A stretch of 64,000 nt of DNA from Sulfolobaceae archaeon (GTDB lineage Archaea > Thermoproteota > Thermoprotei_A > Sulfolobales > Sulfolobaceae), in contig JAPYVG010000005.1 in assembly GCA_028277025.1 (NCBI GenBank), positions 1-64,000 of the forward strand. The letters run 5' to 3'. The translations under genes and the position numbers were made by a program. Within the stretch, counting starts at the first letter, position 1; each line of letters starts with the position of its first letter. Under the pieces are notes generated by a model. That model did not search any database and was not told the DNA's origin. It saw only the letters and a program-made list of their open reading frames with translations. Positions 9,814 through 22,700 of the stretch are shown piece after piece.

Positions 9814-10100
9814 GCTTAAGAGATTATAAAGGTGAAAAAATAGCTATTTGGTTAGCTTATTTTACTGCAGATAGTAGAAGTAAGGGTAGGAAAATTAAGA
9901 AATTACCTAAAAGAATTGATCTAAATATGCTTTTTGATACAGCTAAAAGATTGGGTTTATCACCAGATCTTTACCCAGATAAGATTCATCCGCCCTCGGG
10001 TATAGCCGGTCTAATTATGGTTAGTAAACCAAACGGAATGGGAAAATATAAAGTTATAAAACTCATTTTAAATGAAATTAATAAACAACAAGGTAAATAA
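9810..10100 (+). CDS. srp19: Signal recognition particle 19 kDa protein (SRP19)
   Basis: 96-residue RNA-binding protein that helps SRP54 bind 7S RNA. Recognised by IWLAYFTADSRSKGRKI and the lysine-rich helix region, with LYPDKIHPPSG typical of archaeal SRP19. Starts four bases inside the S8e stop (ATGA), so the two are co-translated. It is the last gene before the tRNA-Lys region. Confidence 0.93.
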   Translation: MSLRDYKGEKIAIWLAYFTADSRSKGRKIKKLPKRIDLNMLFDTAKRLGLSPDLYPDKIHPPSGIAGLIMVSKPNGMGKYKVIKLILNEINKQQGK

Positions 10101-10377
10101 TTAAATATTCAATTTAATAAGGCCTTCCGTAGAACGTTAAAATTGCCGAATTAATTTCCTCTGTAATATAAGGTCTATAATTTTAATAAAACTATTAATT
10201 ATTTATTTTAAATAATTTTTAACACAAATTTATCAATAATATTTAAAACAAAAATAATTAAGAAATGAAATTTTTGGAAAATTTCGCCATTTAAATCAGG
10301 ACAAGGGATCAGCTTAATATAAATCTTCTATGAATTAATAACGGAAGCTATAAAAATAAAGCTAATCGTGATTTAAC
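10101..10377. other. A/T-rich intergenic stretch before tRNA-Lys
   Basis: I find no coding frame of interest here. The only local structure is a perfect 8-base inverted repeat, GAAATTTT (10267-10274) and AAAATTTC (10278-10285), separated by three bases. It could be a weak hairpin or chance in such A/T-rich sequence. The 3' end of the SRP19 transcript and the tRNA promoter fall within it or at its edge. Confidence 0.5.
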
Positions 10378-10525
<148 letters not shown>

Positions 10526-10546
10526 TATGTGTGGAATAATTACCCC

Positions 10547-11467
10547 ATGGTTTATATAATAACTGGTGGTGCAGGTTATATAGGAGGGCATTTAGTAGAT
10601 GAACTAGTAAATGAAGGAGAAGAAGTAATTGTTATTGATGATTTCTCAAACGGGTCGTATATTAATCGTCATGCAAAATATATAAGAAAAGACTTAAGGG
10701 ATGACTTAAAGGACTTGTCGATTCCTAAAAACTCTATAATTTATCATTTAGCTGCTAACCCAGATGTTAAAACTTCAATGTTTAATGTAAGGGAGCATTT
10801 CGAGAGAGATGTTCTAGTAACTTTAAATGTAGTTGAATTAGCTAGGAAATTCGATGCGGAGAAAGTAATTTTTGCCTCTTCCTCTACAGTTTACGGGGAG
10901 ACAGATAGAATCCCTACTCCAGAATACGAGACGTTGAAACCTATTTCTAATTACGGTCTGTTTAAACTTTTCGGAGAGTTAATGATGGAATTTTACTCTA
11001 GAAATTATGGAATTCCTACTGTCTCAGTTAGGCTTGCGAATGTGACCGGTGGGAGAGTAACACATGGGGTTATTAAAGATTTCATAGAAAAATTAAGGAA
11101 AAATCCTAAGAAATTAGAGATATTAGGGAATGGTAAGCAAAGGAAAAGTTATATTTATATTTCTGATACAATATCAGCATTCAGAATAATAGAGAGAAAT
11201 ATAAGGAGTGGGTATTCTGTGTTTAACGTGGGGAATGAGGACTGGTTAACTGTTGATGAGATTGCGAAAATAGTTGAGGAAGAAATGGGAGTAAGCCCAG
11301 TTCACGTTTACATAGACGCTGGAGAAGGAAGAGGTTGGATTGGTGATGTTAGGTTTATGTTGCTTGACATATCTAAACTGAAGCAATTGGGATGGAGACC
11401 GAATTATTCGTCTGCCGAGGTTGTAAGGTTAGCAGTGAGGGACATAATTTATGGTTACAAAGGGTAG
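10547..11467 (+). CDS. NAD-dependent sugar epimerase (GalE family)
   Basis: Short-chain dehydrogenase/reductase of the extended type, 306 residues, probably a UDP-sugar 4-epimerase. N-terminal NAD-binding [15 protein letters not shown], acidic DDFSNG, catalytic Ser in [10 protein letters not shown] and YxxxK as NYGLFK, then [14 protein letters not shown] for substrate binding. ATG at 10547 fits a leaderless transcript from TATTTTTAAA at 10516-10525, which is also the 3' flank of the tRNA-Lys repeat. It sits between the two tRNA-Lys copies. The exact sugar cannot be told from sequence alone. Confidence 0.85.
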   Translation: MVYIITGGAGYIGGHLVDELVNEGEEVIVIDDFSNGSYINRHAKYIRKDLRDDLKDLSIPKNSIIYHLAANPDVKTSMFNVREHFERDVLVTLNVVELARKFDAEKVIFASSSTVYGETDRIPTPEYETLKPISNYGLFKLFGELMMEFYSRNYGIPTVSVRLANVTGGRVTHGVIKDFIEKLRKNPKKLEILGNGKQRKSYIYISDTISAFRIIERNIRSGYSVFNVGNEDWLTVDEIAKIVEEEMGVSPVHVYIDAGEGRGWIGDVRFMLLDISKLKQLGWRPNYSSAEVVRLAVRDIIYGYKG

Positions 11468-11678
11468 AATAAGGCTTCTTGGTTTTTTATTGATTTTAGT
11501 CTCCCTTTTTATTATTTCTCTTTCGTTTGCTATTATGTTTCTTAATTTTAAGATAGATATAGCTAATGTGAAAATTTCGTCAATTTTTATAAAAATTATA
11601 AATTTCAGCATAATATTAATAGTTTTTGGCTATTTAGCATATATAGGATATATAATGTTAACATCAAAAAATGAGTGA
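11451..11678 (+). CDS. Small two-helix membrane protein, unknown function
   Basis: 75 residues with a short basic N-terminus (MVTKGRIR) and two strongly hydrophobic segments at about 9-31 and 47-69, so probably an integral membrane protein with both ends inside. No family recognised. The ATG at 11451 overlaps the epimerase end by 17 bases, so it is likely translated from the same mRNA and could belong to a sugar or cell-surface function, but nothing in the sequence proves this. Confidence 0.6.
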   Translation: MVTKGRIRLLGFLLILVSLFIISLSFAIMFLNFKIDIANVKISSIFIKIINFSIILIVFGYLAYIGYIMLTSKNE

Positions 11679-11733
11679 AATTTCCTAAACATTTTAGGTT
11701 ATAACTGATTATAGTTTGAATTATGTTTCTAAT

Positions 11734-11879
<146 letters not shown>

Positions 11880-11884
<5 letters not shown>

Positions 11885-13505
11885 ATAAAATTGATTGGAA
11901 ATTAGGATCTAGTTTAACATTAATTACGTTGATCTTATTCTCTTCTAAATTATCTAGAGCATATTTAAGATCACTAACTCCTATAACAGTCTTTGCATTT
12001 AACTTCCTTTCCAGAATATCATCTACGTCTACTGAATAAGCTGTTGAGTGCACTATTGATGGTATATCTGATGTTGTAGTATCAATAGTAGATTGCCCAT
12101 TATCATTCATTACGAGTAATATTCCCTTACCCTTACTTATGCGAGGTAGTAATACGTTCAGGTTATCAATAACTCCTTTAACATCAGTTATAGCGATGGT
12201 CTTAGGATTCTTTGATCTAATAATTCCTCCTACTGCTATACTCCTCTGTATGAGGGATTCGCTAGTTATCCATGTAAATGGTTTTTCTACTGGTAGTCTC
12301 ACGAAGTCTAAAGTTGCTGGTGTTAAATCTATGAATATTTTCTCAAACTGAATCTGTTGAATAACTCTTACTACATCGTATGGCCATAGGCCTTCATGTG
12401 AGTTTAAAATGTATATTTTTCTATAAGTTTTTATTTTTTCTTTGCTCCCTCTGTCTATGTTCTCTTTAAATTTCTGTTTAAGTAATGTGAGCAACTCCTT
12501 GAGGAATAAACCGGAATCTGCTACTACTGGTACATGCGCAATAAATACCTTGCTTATATCCTCACCATCTATGTTATTGTGTACTAAGTAACCCTTAATT
12601 TTCATTGACCAACCCGCGGTAGTAAGTTGAGTAAATCTTGTCCCTAAAGCAAGAACTACATCAGCTTCATCGAGAATTTTTGAAGCTTCAGTAGTTGCAA
12701 ATAATCCTAATCCTTCTCCCGCATATAAGGGATGGGAAGCTGATATTACACCTTTACTTCTAAAAGTTGCTATCACTGGAATATCAAGTAATTCTGCTAA
12801 TTCCTTGAGTTCATTATATGCATTAGCTGCTAAAACTCCATATCCTGCTATTATCACCGGATTTTTAGAGTTTGAAAGCAACTCAGCTACTTTTGCAACT
12901 GTTGTTTTATCTGGAGTCCTCTTTTCCGGTTTTTGTTCGGCCGGTGATAAAGGATAAGCTTTGAGTTTAAATAAATCTTCTGCTATTTCTATATAAACTG
13001 GTCTGTTTCTGTTACTTAAAGCTTCTTTGTATCCTTTTTCTACTGTTACTGTGAGTTCTTCTATGCTAATTATTCTCTCCCTTAATTTAGTTATTGCTGA
13101 TAAAGTTGACATTAAATCGTCTGGTGTTTTAAGTTCTTCTATTCTATTTCTGCCTACATCCCTGTAAGACCTAATAGAAGAAATAAGTAATAATGGTATT
13201 GAGTCCATAAAGGCTTGAGTTATTATGTCTACTGCTTCTAGTATATGAACGCCGGGGATTTGGATAACAACGCCAATATCGTTATTCTCTCTAGCATAAG
13301 AATCGGCTAGTAATATTGCTTCTCTCGCAGAATTAGTTATAGTAGTATTTACTTCATATTGTTTTAATCTCTCCATCAAGAATATAGGTACAGTATACGG
13401 TACGACTACTTCTTTTATTCCAAGTTCTTTTAATTCGTAAGCTAATGCCTCATCTCCTTTCATTTCTTTTCCTATCGTTTCCTCCTTCCTCTTAGGTTGG
13501 CTCAC
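11880..13505 (-). CDS. Acetolactate-synthase-like ThDP-fold protein, catalytic motifs degenerate
   Basis: 541 residues with the three-domain layout of the acetolactate synthase/pyruvate oxidase family: N-terminal Pyr-type domain, middle domain with VIIAGYGVLAANAY, and C-terminal PP-type domain. Key residues are altered. The activating glutamate of the family (HEQ before xxGYAR) is replaced by Ala60 in NSAREAILLADSYAR. The metal/diphosphate motif GDG is read as TDVKG, although NDN occurs about 25 residues later where NN is expected. It may bind a cofactor in a changed way, have a non-ThDP activity, or be a non-catalytic relative. GTG at 13505 lies about 25 bases after a TATA-like AATTTATACT. 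Monocistronic, between tRNA-Lys and tRNA-Cys. Confidence 0.75.
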
Positions 13506-13544
13506 AGTATAAATTGTAATATTAAAGTATAAATTTTTTAAAAA

Positions 13545-13632
13545 GCCGGGGGCGGGATTCGAACCCGCGATTTAACGGGTTTCTGCATAAGATTCTGCGG
13601 CCCGCCGCCTTTGACCGCTCGGCCACCCCGGC
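13545..13632 (-). tRNA. tRNA-Cys (GCA) with 14-base intron
   Basis: On the minus strand acceptor GCCGGGG pairs with CCCCGGC, and the discriminator is U (13544), as usual for tRNA-Cys. T arm GCGGG-TTCGAAT-CCCGC. The anticodon stem GCGGG/CCCGT encloses 21 bases; removing 14 leaves a seven-base loop with anticodon GCA (13596-13598). The intron is about 13581-13594 (position 37/38). GCAGAA occurs twice, at the anticodon and near the intron end, so the exact splice point is not unique from sequence. Position 33 reads C instead of the near-universal U. A T-run follows the gene. Confidence 0.85.
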
Positions 13633-13699
13633 ATTATAATATTTGCGTCAATGCCTAAAAAATATTTAATGGTTAAATATCATTTAATTCCGTGAGAGC

Positions 13700-14260
13700 T
13701 TGATTCCTTTTTCTAAGGTTGGAGAGATACTAAAAGAGCTTAGGACCTTAACAGATTTTGTAATAATAGGTGATACGATAGTTGATATAAGCTTAGGCAG
13801 AAAAGGTACAGAAAGCGATATTGACTTATTCGTTATAGGGATAAGTGTGTTTATAGATGAAGATAAAATACGTGATTTCGCTTTTGAAAAAGGTTGGGAT
13901 TTCGGGAGAACTCCCATAGATACCCCAAGGCTAGTAGCAAATGTTGATGACGATCAATTACAGATAGACTTATATGAGAATATACAGGATTTTTATGTAC
14001 CAGAAGAGATACTAAATAATGCAGTTGAAATAAAATTAGGTGATGAATATTTTAGAAGTGTTAGGTTAGAGGATTATATATTATTAAAGGCTAATGCGTT
14101 TAGAGAAGAAGATGAGGACGAGTTAAAAACAATAGTTTATTTGATCGGTAATGGGAAATTAGAAATTGATAAGAATTATCTTAAGTCCCATATATCCTTA
14201 TTTGATGAAAACGCAAAAAGTATTGAAGAAAGGTTAAAAATGGTTGGAATAAAAGTTTAG
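13700..14260 (+). CDS. Nucleotidyltransferase-fold protein
   Basis: 186 residues. The N-terminal third has a DNA polymerase beta-type nucleotidyltransferase signature: [10 protein letters not shown] followed by [10 protein letters not shown] with the two metal-binding aspartates, and a third acidic residue in QIDLYE. The C-terminal half is helical and charged ([14 protein letters not shown]). TTG at 13700 is the first usable start. Function is unknown; relatives include toxin/antitoxin-type and tRNA-modifying enzymes. Convergent with L40e and overlapping its end by four bases. Confidence 0.65.
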   Translation: MIPFSKVGEILKELRTLTDFVIIGDTIVDISLGRKGTESDIDLFVIGISVFIDEDKIRDFAFEKGWDFGRTPIDTPRLVANVDDDQLQIDLYENIQDFYVPEEILNNAVEIKLGDEYFRSVRLEDYILLKANAFREEDEDELKTIVYLIGNGKLEIDKNYLKSHISLFDENAKSIEERLKMVGIKV

Positions 14261-14427
14261 CCTTTCTTAGTTGGTAATTCCTTCTTTTTAGGTCTTAAAT
14301 TTTTACTATGACATCTTCTGCATTTTGTAGCCCTAATAGGATTTAATGCCCCACATTCTCTGCATACTTTCTTAAGAAATACTCTTTGTTGCACTATCTG
14401 TAGCTTTACTGGATCAGTCAGTGGCAT
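14257..14427 (-). CDS. rpl40e: Ribosomal protein L40e
   Basis: 56-residue large-subunit protein with a zinc finger of two CxxC pairs (CREC and CRRC, 13 residues apart) and a basic tail [15 protein letters not shown]. Starts ATG at 14427, with [15 protein letters not shown]. Too short for usual ORF thresholds. It is divergent from the KH-domain gene, with 69 bases between the starts, and overlaps the preceding convergent gene by four bases. Confidence 0.93.
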   Translation of the reverse strand: MPLTDPVKLQIVQQRVFLKKVCRECGALNPIRATKCRRCHSKNLRPKKKELPTKKG

Positions 14428-14496
14428 TTTTAACCCCAGTTGTCATATATCTGACAGTTCAAAAAAATTTTTGCTGTAAAGCGGAGTTGAAATAAG

Positions 14497-15003
14497 ATGA
14501 AGATACCATTAGACTATATTTGTGTTAAAAGCGGTCTTTTGTGCAATCGTTGTCAATCCTTAATAGATAAGGGTGAAGTAGAGAATTTTGAAGTAGAAGT
14601 TATGAAGATTTTATTAGAGCTAGAAGAAACTCAATTTAAGGAGTTAAAAGATTCCGTTTATCATAAGGCGCTAAAAGTAGATAATTTACTCATATTAATC
14701 GTAACTAGTGGCCCTTCAATGACTTATCAAAAATGGATAAAAATAGCTAAGATTCTTCAAGAAAGGCTTGGGATGAAAGTGAGAATACTAGAGAAGAGTA
14801 ACAGTATAAAGTCCACTGCAGTCCAATTACTTACCCCAGCCAGAGTATTAGGAGTTAACACTGTATGGTTACCAGATGGTACGGTTCAATATGTGGTTAG
14901 AGTGTCAAAATATGAAAAGAAATTTTTACCCGCTGATGAGGCATCGTTAGAAACAGTATTATCAAAAATTCATTCAACACCTGTGAGGATAAGGGTGGAG
15001 TAA
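14497..15003 (+). CDS. KH-domain protein, NusA-like family
   Basis: 168 residues. An N-terminal cysteine cluster ([11 protein letters not shown]) suggests a bound metal. The remainder has a KH-like RNA-binding layout with the [21 protein letters not shown] strand-turn-strand, and resembles the archaeal NusA-related proteins. It ends two bases before aspS, so it is co-transcribed with it. Role in archaeal transcription or translation is inferred from the family; the enzyme-free KH fold is the only safe statement. Confidence 0.65.
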   Translation: MKIPLDYICVKSGLLCNRCQSLIDKGEVENFEVEVMKILLELEETQFKELKDSVYHKALKVDNLLILIVTSGPSMTYQKWIKIAKILQERLGMKVRILEKSNSIKSTAVQLLTPARVLGVNTVWLPDGTVQYVVRVSKYEKKFLPADEASLETVLSKIHSTPVRIRVE

Positions 15004-15005
15004 AA

Positions 15006-16298
15006 TTGCTCAAAGAATACTACATTTCCGATATAAAACCTGAGTTTGATGGAAAGACCGTTATAGTCGCTGGTTGGGTTCACAATGTAAGAGATTTAGG
15101 TGGTAAGAAATTCATTATCTTAAGAGATAAAACTGGCTTAGGGCAAGTAGTAGTAGATAAGTCTAATGAAGAAGCATTTAAAACAGTTTCTGATTTAACT
15201 CAAGAAAGTGTTATACAGGTTAAAGGTGTAGTAAAGGCCGATAATAGAGCCCCCCGAGGTGTAGAAATCCACGCTAATGAGATCATCATATTGAGTAAGG
15301 CTAAGGCTCCATTGCCTTTAGATGTAAGTGGTAAAGTTAAAGCAGATATAGATACAAGACTGAGGGAGAGAGTGTTAGATTTAAGAAGGCCAGAGATGCA
15401 AGCTGTGTTGAAGATTCAATCAGTTGTCCTAAGAGCTTTTAGAGAAACGTTATATAAAGAAGGTTTTATAGAAATATATACACCAAAAATCATAGCTGCG
15501 GCAACTGAGGGTGGTGCACAATTATTCCCAGTTATATACTTTGGTAAGGAAGCTTTTCTTGCACAAAGCCCGCAGTTATATAAGGAGTTAATGGCTGGTG
15601 TTATAGAAAAAGTTTTTGAAATAGCTCCAGCATGGAGAGCTGAAGAGTCAGACACTCCTTACCATTTATCAGAATTTATAAGTATGGATGTAGAAATGGC
15701 TTTTGCCGATTACAATGACGTCATGTCTTTAATAGAGAAATTAATTTACAATATTGTAAAACAAGTGAATGAAGAATGTAAGGACGAACTAAAACTTTTA
15801 AATTATACTTTACCAGAAATTAAGCTTCCTCTTAAAAGAATTAAATACAGAGATGCAATAGAAATTCTTCAAAGTAAGGGATATAATATAAAGTTTGGTG
15901 ACGATATTGGTACTCCGGAACTGAGGATTCTAAACCAAGAAATAAAGGAAGATTTGTACTTTGTAATAGATTGGCCTACCATGGCTAGACCTTTCTATAC
16001 TAAAGTAAAAGAAAGTGATCCAGATGTTAGTGAAAGTTTTGATTTAATATATAAATGGCTTGAAATAGCCTCTGGTAGTACTAGAAATCATAAAAGAGAA
16101 GTATTAGAGGACGCACTTAGGAAAAGAGGGTTAAAACCAGAGAATTTCGAATTCTTCCTAAAATGGTTTGATTATGGTATCCCACCTCATGCTGGTTTTG
16201 GTATGGGTTTTGCAAGACTTATGGTAATGCTAACTGGTATTCATAACGTTAAGGAAATTGTACCATTCCCGAGGGACAAGAAGAGGTTAACACCCTAA
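15006..16298 (+). CDS. aspS: Aspartyl-tRNA synthetase
   Basis: 430 residues, class IIb synthetase of the archaeal/eukaryotic type. It has an N-terminal OB-fold anticodon-binding domain ([19 protein letters not shown]) and the class II catalytic domain with motif 2 ([21 protein letters not shown]) and motif 3 ([15 protein letters not shown]). No bacterial GAD insertion, so length fits. Archaeal AspRS may be discriminating or not; in Sulfolobus this cannot be decided here. TTG at 15006, two bases after the KH gene. Its end overlaps the convergent truD gene by four bases. Confidence 0.95.
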   Translation: MLKEYYISDIKPEFDGKTVIVAGWVHNVRDLGGKKFIILRDKTGLGQVVVDKSNEEAFKTVSDLTQESVIQVKGVVKADNRAPRGVEIHANEIIILSKAKAPLPLDVSGKVKADIDTRLRERVLDLRRPEMQAVLKIQSVVLRAFRETLYKEGFIEIYTPKIIAAATEGGAQLFPVIYFGKEAFLAQSPQLYKELMAGVIEKVFEIAPAWRAEESDTPYHLSEFISMDVEMAFADYNDVMSLIEKLIYNIVKQVNEECKDELKLLNYTLPEIKLPLKRIKYRDAIEILQSKGYNIKFGDDIGTPELRILNQEIKEDLYFVIDWPTMARPFYTKVKESDPDVSESFDLIYKWLEIASGSTRNHKREVLEDALRKRGLKPENFEFFLKWFDYGIPPHAGFGMGFARLMVMLTGIHNVKEIVPFPRDKKRLTP

Positions 16299-17425
16299 GT
16301 GAACTCTCTAGGATCTCCTCTAGAAATTTCTCTCAAAAGTATTGTAGCATACATCCCCCTCTCTAAGCTAAAAAGTATTTTTTTGTCATCAACTTTTATA
16401 TTCCTAACAATTGTGAATGCATTTCTTTTTAAATCATTTAATTTAATTTTTAAATCATTTATATTAAACGAATAACCATCTATTCCTTCTTCATAAATTA
16501 TTTCTTTTAAGCTCTGGTCAGTAGTTTTTAAATCTGAAGGAATCACTATAACTGGATTATCAGATTCTCTTCCTCTCAGCTTATCTGCAATTCTTGAAAG
16601 ATACTTATTGTATAAATAGGACTGATAAGCTTCTAGGAAGAATTTTATTGGTGTTTTCATTTGTTTTAATGCTTCAAAGCAACTTTTACCTTTAATCAAT
16701 TCCTTCAGAACGCTCTTTTCATCTCTAAATTTATTAGGAAATAGCGATAATGCTTCCTCATATTTTCCTCTTTCAAATAAGGATCTTGCTTCTCTAATTA
16801 TTTCAGCTTCTGAGGGAAACGGGTGACCTATTAACCACTCTACTGCCTTGCACCAATCTCTTAAAAGTAGCTGTTTTCCGATTACATGTGTTACTGGTCT
16901 CCTAGTGCCAAATCTCTGATATCCAATATACGCAAAAAGGTATTTTATATTGCTAATCTTATTCAATCTATGGCTTAATTCATCTGTATTTTTAGTTTCT
17001 AATTGAATTTCGAAAATATTACCAGTATGATTTAATTTATGAGACGTATATCCGAGGAATTTAATAGAAAAATTTTCAGTCTCATAATTAGTTATTAGTG
17101 GATCTCCTTCTGTGTATATCAATTGCTTTGTGATTGCATTAGTATCTTTAATGCCTATATAATGTACTTTTCTTTTTAATATTTTTTCAATTTCCGAAAT
17201 AGTAGTAAAATGATCTATTCCTTTTTTAATAAGTAAATAAACTGAGTATTTCCCATGACTCTCTCCAACCCACTGATCTGCGGGTTTAAACGAGATTTCT
17301 TCAATTACTTTAAATCCTTCTGGTCTAGGTATTGAGATCTTTATTGGTTCCCAAGACTCTTCTATATAGTACTTCTCTAAACCTATAATCAAATCTATAT
17401 GGTGTGGAACATTAATTTTGTTCAC
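16295..17425 (-). CDS. truD: tRNA pseudouridine(13) synthase TruD
   Basis: 376 residues. TruD family motif [11 protein letters not shown] contains the catalytic aspartate, and [20 protein letters not shown] matches the family's second motif. It converts U13 of certain tRNAs to pseudouridine. The GTG at 17425 is preceded by a GGGTG that can act as Shine-Dalgarno, and pth2 ends seven bases before it, so the two form an operon. Confidence 0.93.
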   Translation of the reverse strand: MNKINVPHHIDLIIGLEKYYIEESWEPIKISIPRPEGFKVIEEISFKPADQWVGESHGKYSVYLLIKKGIDHFTTISEIEKILKRKVHYIGIKDTNAITKQLIYTEGDPLITNYETENFSIKFLGYTSHKLNHTGNIFEIQLETKNTDELSHRLNKISNIKYLFAYIGYQRFGTRRPVTHVIGKQLLLRDWCKAVEWLIGHPFPSEAEIIREARSLFERGKYEEALSLFPNKFRDEKSVLKELIKGKSCFEALKQMKTPIKFFLEAYQSYLYNKYLSRIADKLRGRESDNPVIVIPSDLKTTDQSLKEIIYEEGIDGYSFNINDLKIKLNDLKRNAFTIVRNIKVDDKKILFSLERGMYATILLREISRGDPREFT

Positions 17426-17431
17426 CCTTCT

Positions 17432-17797
17432 TTATAGTAACTTTAAATCCCCAGTAACTTTGTCTATTATCTCATTAGGTGCTGGTCCTATTCCTAAACA
17501 TGTGATAGTACCTGGTTCTAGTTGAGTCTTTCCAGCATCTTGAATTACTACTGAAGGTAGACCTAATTTCTCAGCCATTTCTTTTCTCGTTAATAACTCT
17601 TCTAGATTTCTCACTTTTACTACTATCTTCGGTTGTCCCTCCTCAAGCCACAATTTTAGCCAATTTTTCCACTCCCCATTTGCACCGTTGATAATTTCAA
17701 GAACTAATGAAACGGCGGCGTGAGCTACTTGTGCAGCAATTTTTCCTTTCCCCATATCGATATCAGTCCTTACAACTATGACCATTTTAATTGCCAT
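17432..17797 (-). CDS. pth2: Peptidyl-tRNA hydrolase 2
   Basis: 121 residues, the archaeal/eukaryotic Pth2. It cleaves peptidyl-tRNA released from stalled ribosomes. Motifs: VVRTDIDMGKGKIAAQVAHAAV near the N-terminus, and VVIQDAGKTQLEPGTITCLGIGP at the C-terminal half. The start is ATG at 17797 (an ATG at 17785 is also possible). First gene before truD, divergent from the zinc-ribbon gene. Confidence 0.95.
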   Translation of the reverse strand: MAIKMVIVVRTDIDMGKGKIAAQVAHAAVSLVLEIINGANGEWKNWLKLWLEEGQPKIVVKVRNLEELLTRKEMAEKLGLPSVVIQDAGKTQLEPGTITCLGIGPAPNEIIDKVTGDLKLL

Positions 17798-17842
17798 CAG
17801 TAAAGAGTGAATTTATAAGCTTAATAAAAAGTATTGTATGCA

Positions 17843-18046
17843 ATGGCATTAAGTTTTAGATTGAGCTTAAGGGAAGAAGTCTTACCACCTATATGCTCAA
17901 GTTGTAAGAGGCTTCTACATCCAAGAGAAAAAGGAGTAGAATTTATGTGCCCAAGTTGCGGTGAAGTTAAGATAATCAGATGTTACTATTGCAGAAAGCA
18001 AGGAGTAACTTACGTTTGTCCGAAATGCGGATTTGAAGGTCCATGA
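17843..18046 (+). CDS. Small zinc-ribbon RNA-binding protein
   Basis: 67 residues with four CxxC pairs (CSSC, CPSC, CYYC, CPKC), i.e. two zinc ribbons, characteristic of archaeal zinc-ribbon proteins encoded beside elongation factor 1-beta. The frame opens earlier at TTG 17834, but ATG at 17843 lies about 28 bases after TTTATAAG (17813-17820), so a leaderless start is preferred. Ends nine bases before ef1b. Confidence 0.8.
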   Translation: MALSFRLSLREEVLPPICSSCKRLLHPREKGVEFMCPSCGEVKIIRCYYCRKQGVTYVCPKCGFEGP

Positions 18047-18055
18047 GGTGTTAGT

Positions 18056-18331
18056 ATGGCAGATGTGTTGGTTATAGTCAAGGTATACCCAGAGAGCGAT
18101 GAAGTTAACCTTGATAAGGTAAGTGAAGAAATCCAGAAGAGGTTACCTGAAGGATACAAGCTGGTAAGAAAGGATACTGAACCGATAGCTTTTGGGTTAA
18201 AAGCATTAGTTGCTTATGTGCAAATGCCAGAGAGTACTGAGGGTGGGACAGAGCAATTAGAAGAGTTAATAAACGGTATAGAAGGCGTTAGTCACGCTGA
18301 AGTAGTGGGAGTAACTCGCTTAGGTTTTTAA
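18056..18331 (+). CDS. ef1b: Translation elongation factor 1-beta
   Basis: 91-residue GDP/GTP exchange factor for EF-1alpha, the archaeal form lacking the eukaryotic N-terminal domain. Recognised by MADVLVIVKVYPESDEV, the helix KRLPEGY, PIAFGLKALVAYVQMP and the terminal strand VVGVTRLGF. Length is typical. It follows the zinc-ribbon gene closely. Confidence 0.95.
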   Translation: MADVLVIVKVYPESDEVNLDKVSEEIQKRLPEGYKLVRKDTEPIAFGLKALVAYVQMPESTEGGTEQLEELINGIEGVSHAEVVGVTRLGF

Positions 18332-20930
<2,599 letters not shown>

Positions 20931-20940
<10 letters not shown>

Positions 20941-21989
20941 ATTTAGCTGACTTAGTTGCTGAAGTTAAGCGGGAAGCTAGTTTCACTGAGCTGAAAGGTA
21001 AAAAAATTAGTATTGATGCCTATAATGCATTGTATCAATTTCTTGCAGCAATAAGGCAACCAGATGGAACTCCTTTAATGGATTCTCAAGGGAGAGTGAC
21101 TAGCCATCTTAATGGCCTCTTCTATAGAACAATAGCTATTCTGGAGGAGGGCGTTATTCCAATTTTTGTCTTTGATGGGAAACCGCCAGAGCAAAAAGCA
21201 GAAGAATTAGAGAGAAGAAGAAAGATTAAAGAGGAAGCTGAAAAGAAATTAGAGAAAATTAAAGAGGAAGGAGCTGAAGTAAAAGAGTTAAGAAAGTACT
21301 CTCAGATGGCCATTAGGTTAACTAATGAGATGGCTAAGGAGAGTAAGGAGTTACTTGATTTAATGGGAATTCCAACTATACAAGCTCCTGGAGAAGGTGA
21401 GGCAGAAGCAGCATATGTTAACTCCTTAGGTTTAAGCTGGGCTGCTGGAAGTCAAGATTATGACTCATTACTTTTTGGAGCTAAAAGACTCGTAAGAAAC
21501 TTAACATTAACTGGGAAGAGGAAGTTACCGGGAAAGGACGTGTATGTCGAAATTAAACCGGAAATAATTGAACTTGATCAGTTGCTTAAAAAGTTAGGAA
21601 TAACAAGAGAACAACTGATTGATATTGCAATACTTATTGGCACAGACTATAATCCAGACGGTGTAAAAGGAGTAGGTATAAAAACCGCTTATAGGTTAAT
21701 TAAACGTTATGGTAAAATAGAAAATGCAGTAGAAAAAGGTGAAATATCGAAACAGAAAATTACGTTTAATATAGATGAGATAAGGAATTTATTTTTAAAA
21801 CCAAATGTAATAGAGCCAAAAGAACCATTAGAGCTTAAAGATTGTGATGAGAAAGGAATAATAGAGCTACTAGTTAAAACTCACGATTTTAATGAAGAAA
21901 GAGTAAGAAACGCTATAGAGAGGTTGAAGAAGTCAAAAAGAGAAGCTAAAGGAGCGGAAAGGCAAACGGGATTAGATCAATGGTTTTAA
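20931..21989 (+). CDS. fen: Flap endonuclease 1, inferred AUC start
   Basis: Structure-specific nuclease that removes 5' flaps in Okazaki-fragment maturation and repair. 352 residues if translation starts at ATC 20931, giving the family N-terminus (M)GVDLADLV and the catalytic aspartate in SIDAYN (residue 29). Other catalytic acids are in VFDGKPPEQK, GEGEAEAAY, SQDYDSLLFG and GTDYNPDGVKG. The C-terminus QTGLDQWF is a PCNA-interacting box. From the preceding in-frame stop (20922-20924) there is no ATG, GTG or TTG until TTG 21030, which would remove the N-terminus and Asp29. Non-canonical initiation, or a sequence error, must therefore be invoked. Confidence 0.9.
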
Positions 21990-22034
21990 ACAAGGTTAGT
22001 TGAGTTTAAATTTAATAGAATAATAATATTAGTA

Positions 22035-22700
22035 GTGACAAACTCATCCAATTACTTACCGATATTTATTAACGTAAAAGGATTAAAAGTGCTAGTAGTG
22101 GGTGGGGGGCTGGTAGGAAGTAGAAGAGCGATAAAATTAGCTAAAGCTGGAGCTGATGTTACTGTAATAAGTTTAGAGTTTTCCAAGGAGTTGGAAAGTC
22201 TGAAAGACTCTTTAAATATCAAGACTATGAAGTCTGATGCCAAAGAATTAAATAAAGAATTCCTATCACAATTCGATTTAATTTTTGCGTGTACTAATAA
22301 CGTTAAAATTAACAATCAGATATGTGAGATGGCCAGGTCATTGGGGAAATTATGTAACAACACGTTAGATGCTAATTTATCTTCATTTATTTTACCCATA
22401 TACTATGAGGATGAAGATTTCGGTATAGCAGTAACTACTTTTGGTAAATCAAGTTTAGTGGCTGAGCTTATTTTAAACATGATAAGAGAGAAAGTTATTA
22501 CGACTGACGTAAAGAATTTAGTAAGAGTTATGGGAGATGTAAAAGCTATTCTAAAGAATAAAATAAATGATCCGAAAATAAGACATTCAATGTATTTAAC
22601 AATATTTAATGACAAGATTTTTTCTCAGTATATTTACTCTAATAACCTAGATTTAGCTTTAAAAAGGGCGGAGGAGATCATAAATGGCTATACCAAATGA
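22035..22700 (+). CDS. Precorrin-2 dehydrogenase/siroheme ferrochelatase (Met8/CysG-N type)
   Basis: 221 residues. NAD-binding VLVVGGGLVGSRRAIKLAKAGADVTVIS at the N-terminus, then the CysG-B/Met8 dimerisation and catalytic region (FILPIYYEDEDFGIAVTTFGKS). It oxidises precorrin-2 to sirohydrochlorin, and some family members also insert iron. Here it leads the tetrapyrrole operon; hemA starts 17 bases inside its end. No methyltransferase (SUMT) domain is fused and no separate SUMT is visible in the window. GTG start at 22035. Confidence 0.88.
   Translation: MTNSSNYLPIFINVKGLKVLVVGGGLVGSRRAIKLAKAGADVTVISLEFSKELESLKDSLNIKTMKSDAKELNKEFLSQFDLIFACTNNVKINNQICEMARSLGKLCNNTLDANLSSFILPIYYEDEDFGIAVTTFGKSSLVAELILNMIREKVITTDVKNLVRVMGDVKAILKNKINDPKIRHSMYLTIFNDKIFSQYIYSNNLDLALKRAEEIINGYTK

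Noticed and set aside
10267..10285. Perfect inverted repeat as a terminator
   Set aside because: It is short, A/T-only apart from its ends, and far from the SRP19 stop; archaeal terminators are mainly T-runs.
13545..13632. tRNA-Ser from the GCCGGGG acceptor
   Set aside because: The arm lengths, U73 and GCA anticodon fit tRNA-Cys better; no serine anticodon fits with a long variable arm.
21030..21989. FEN1 starting at TTG 21030
   Set aside because: This would delete the conserved N-terminus and a catalytic aspartate of an essential nuclease.
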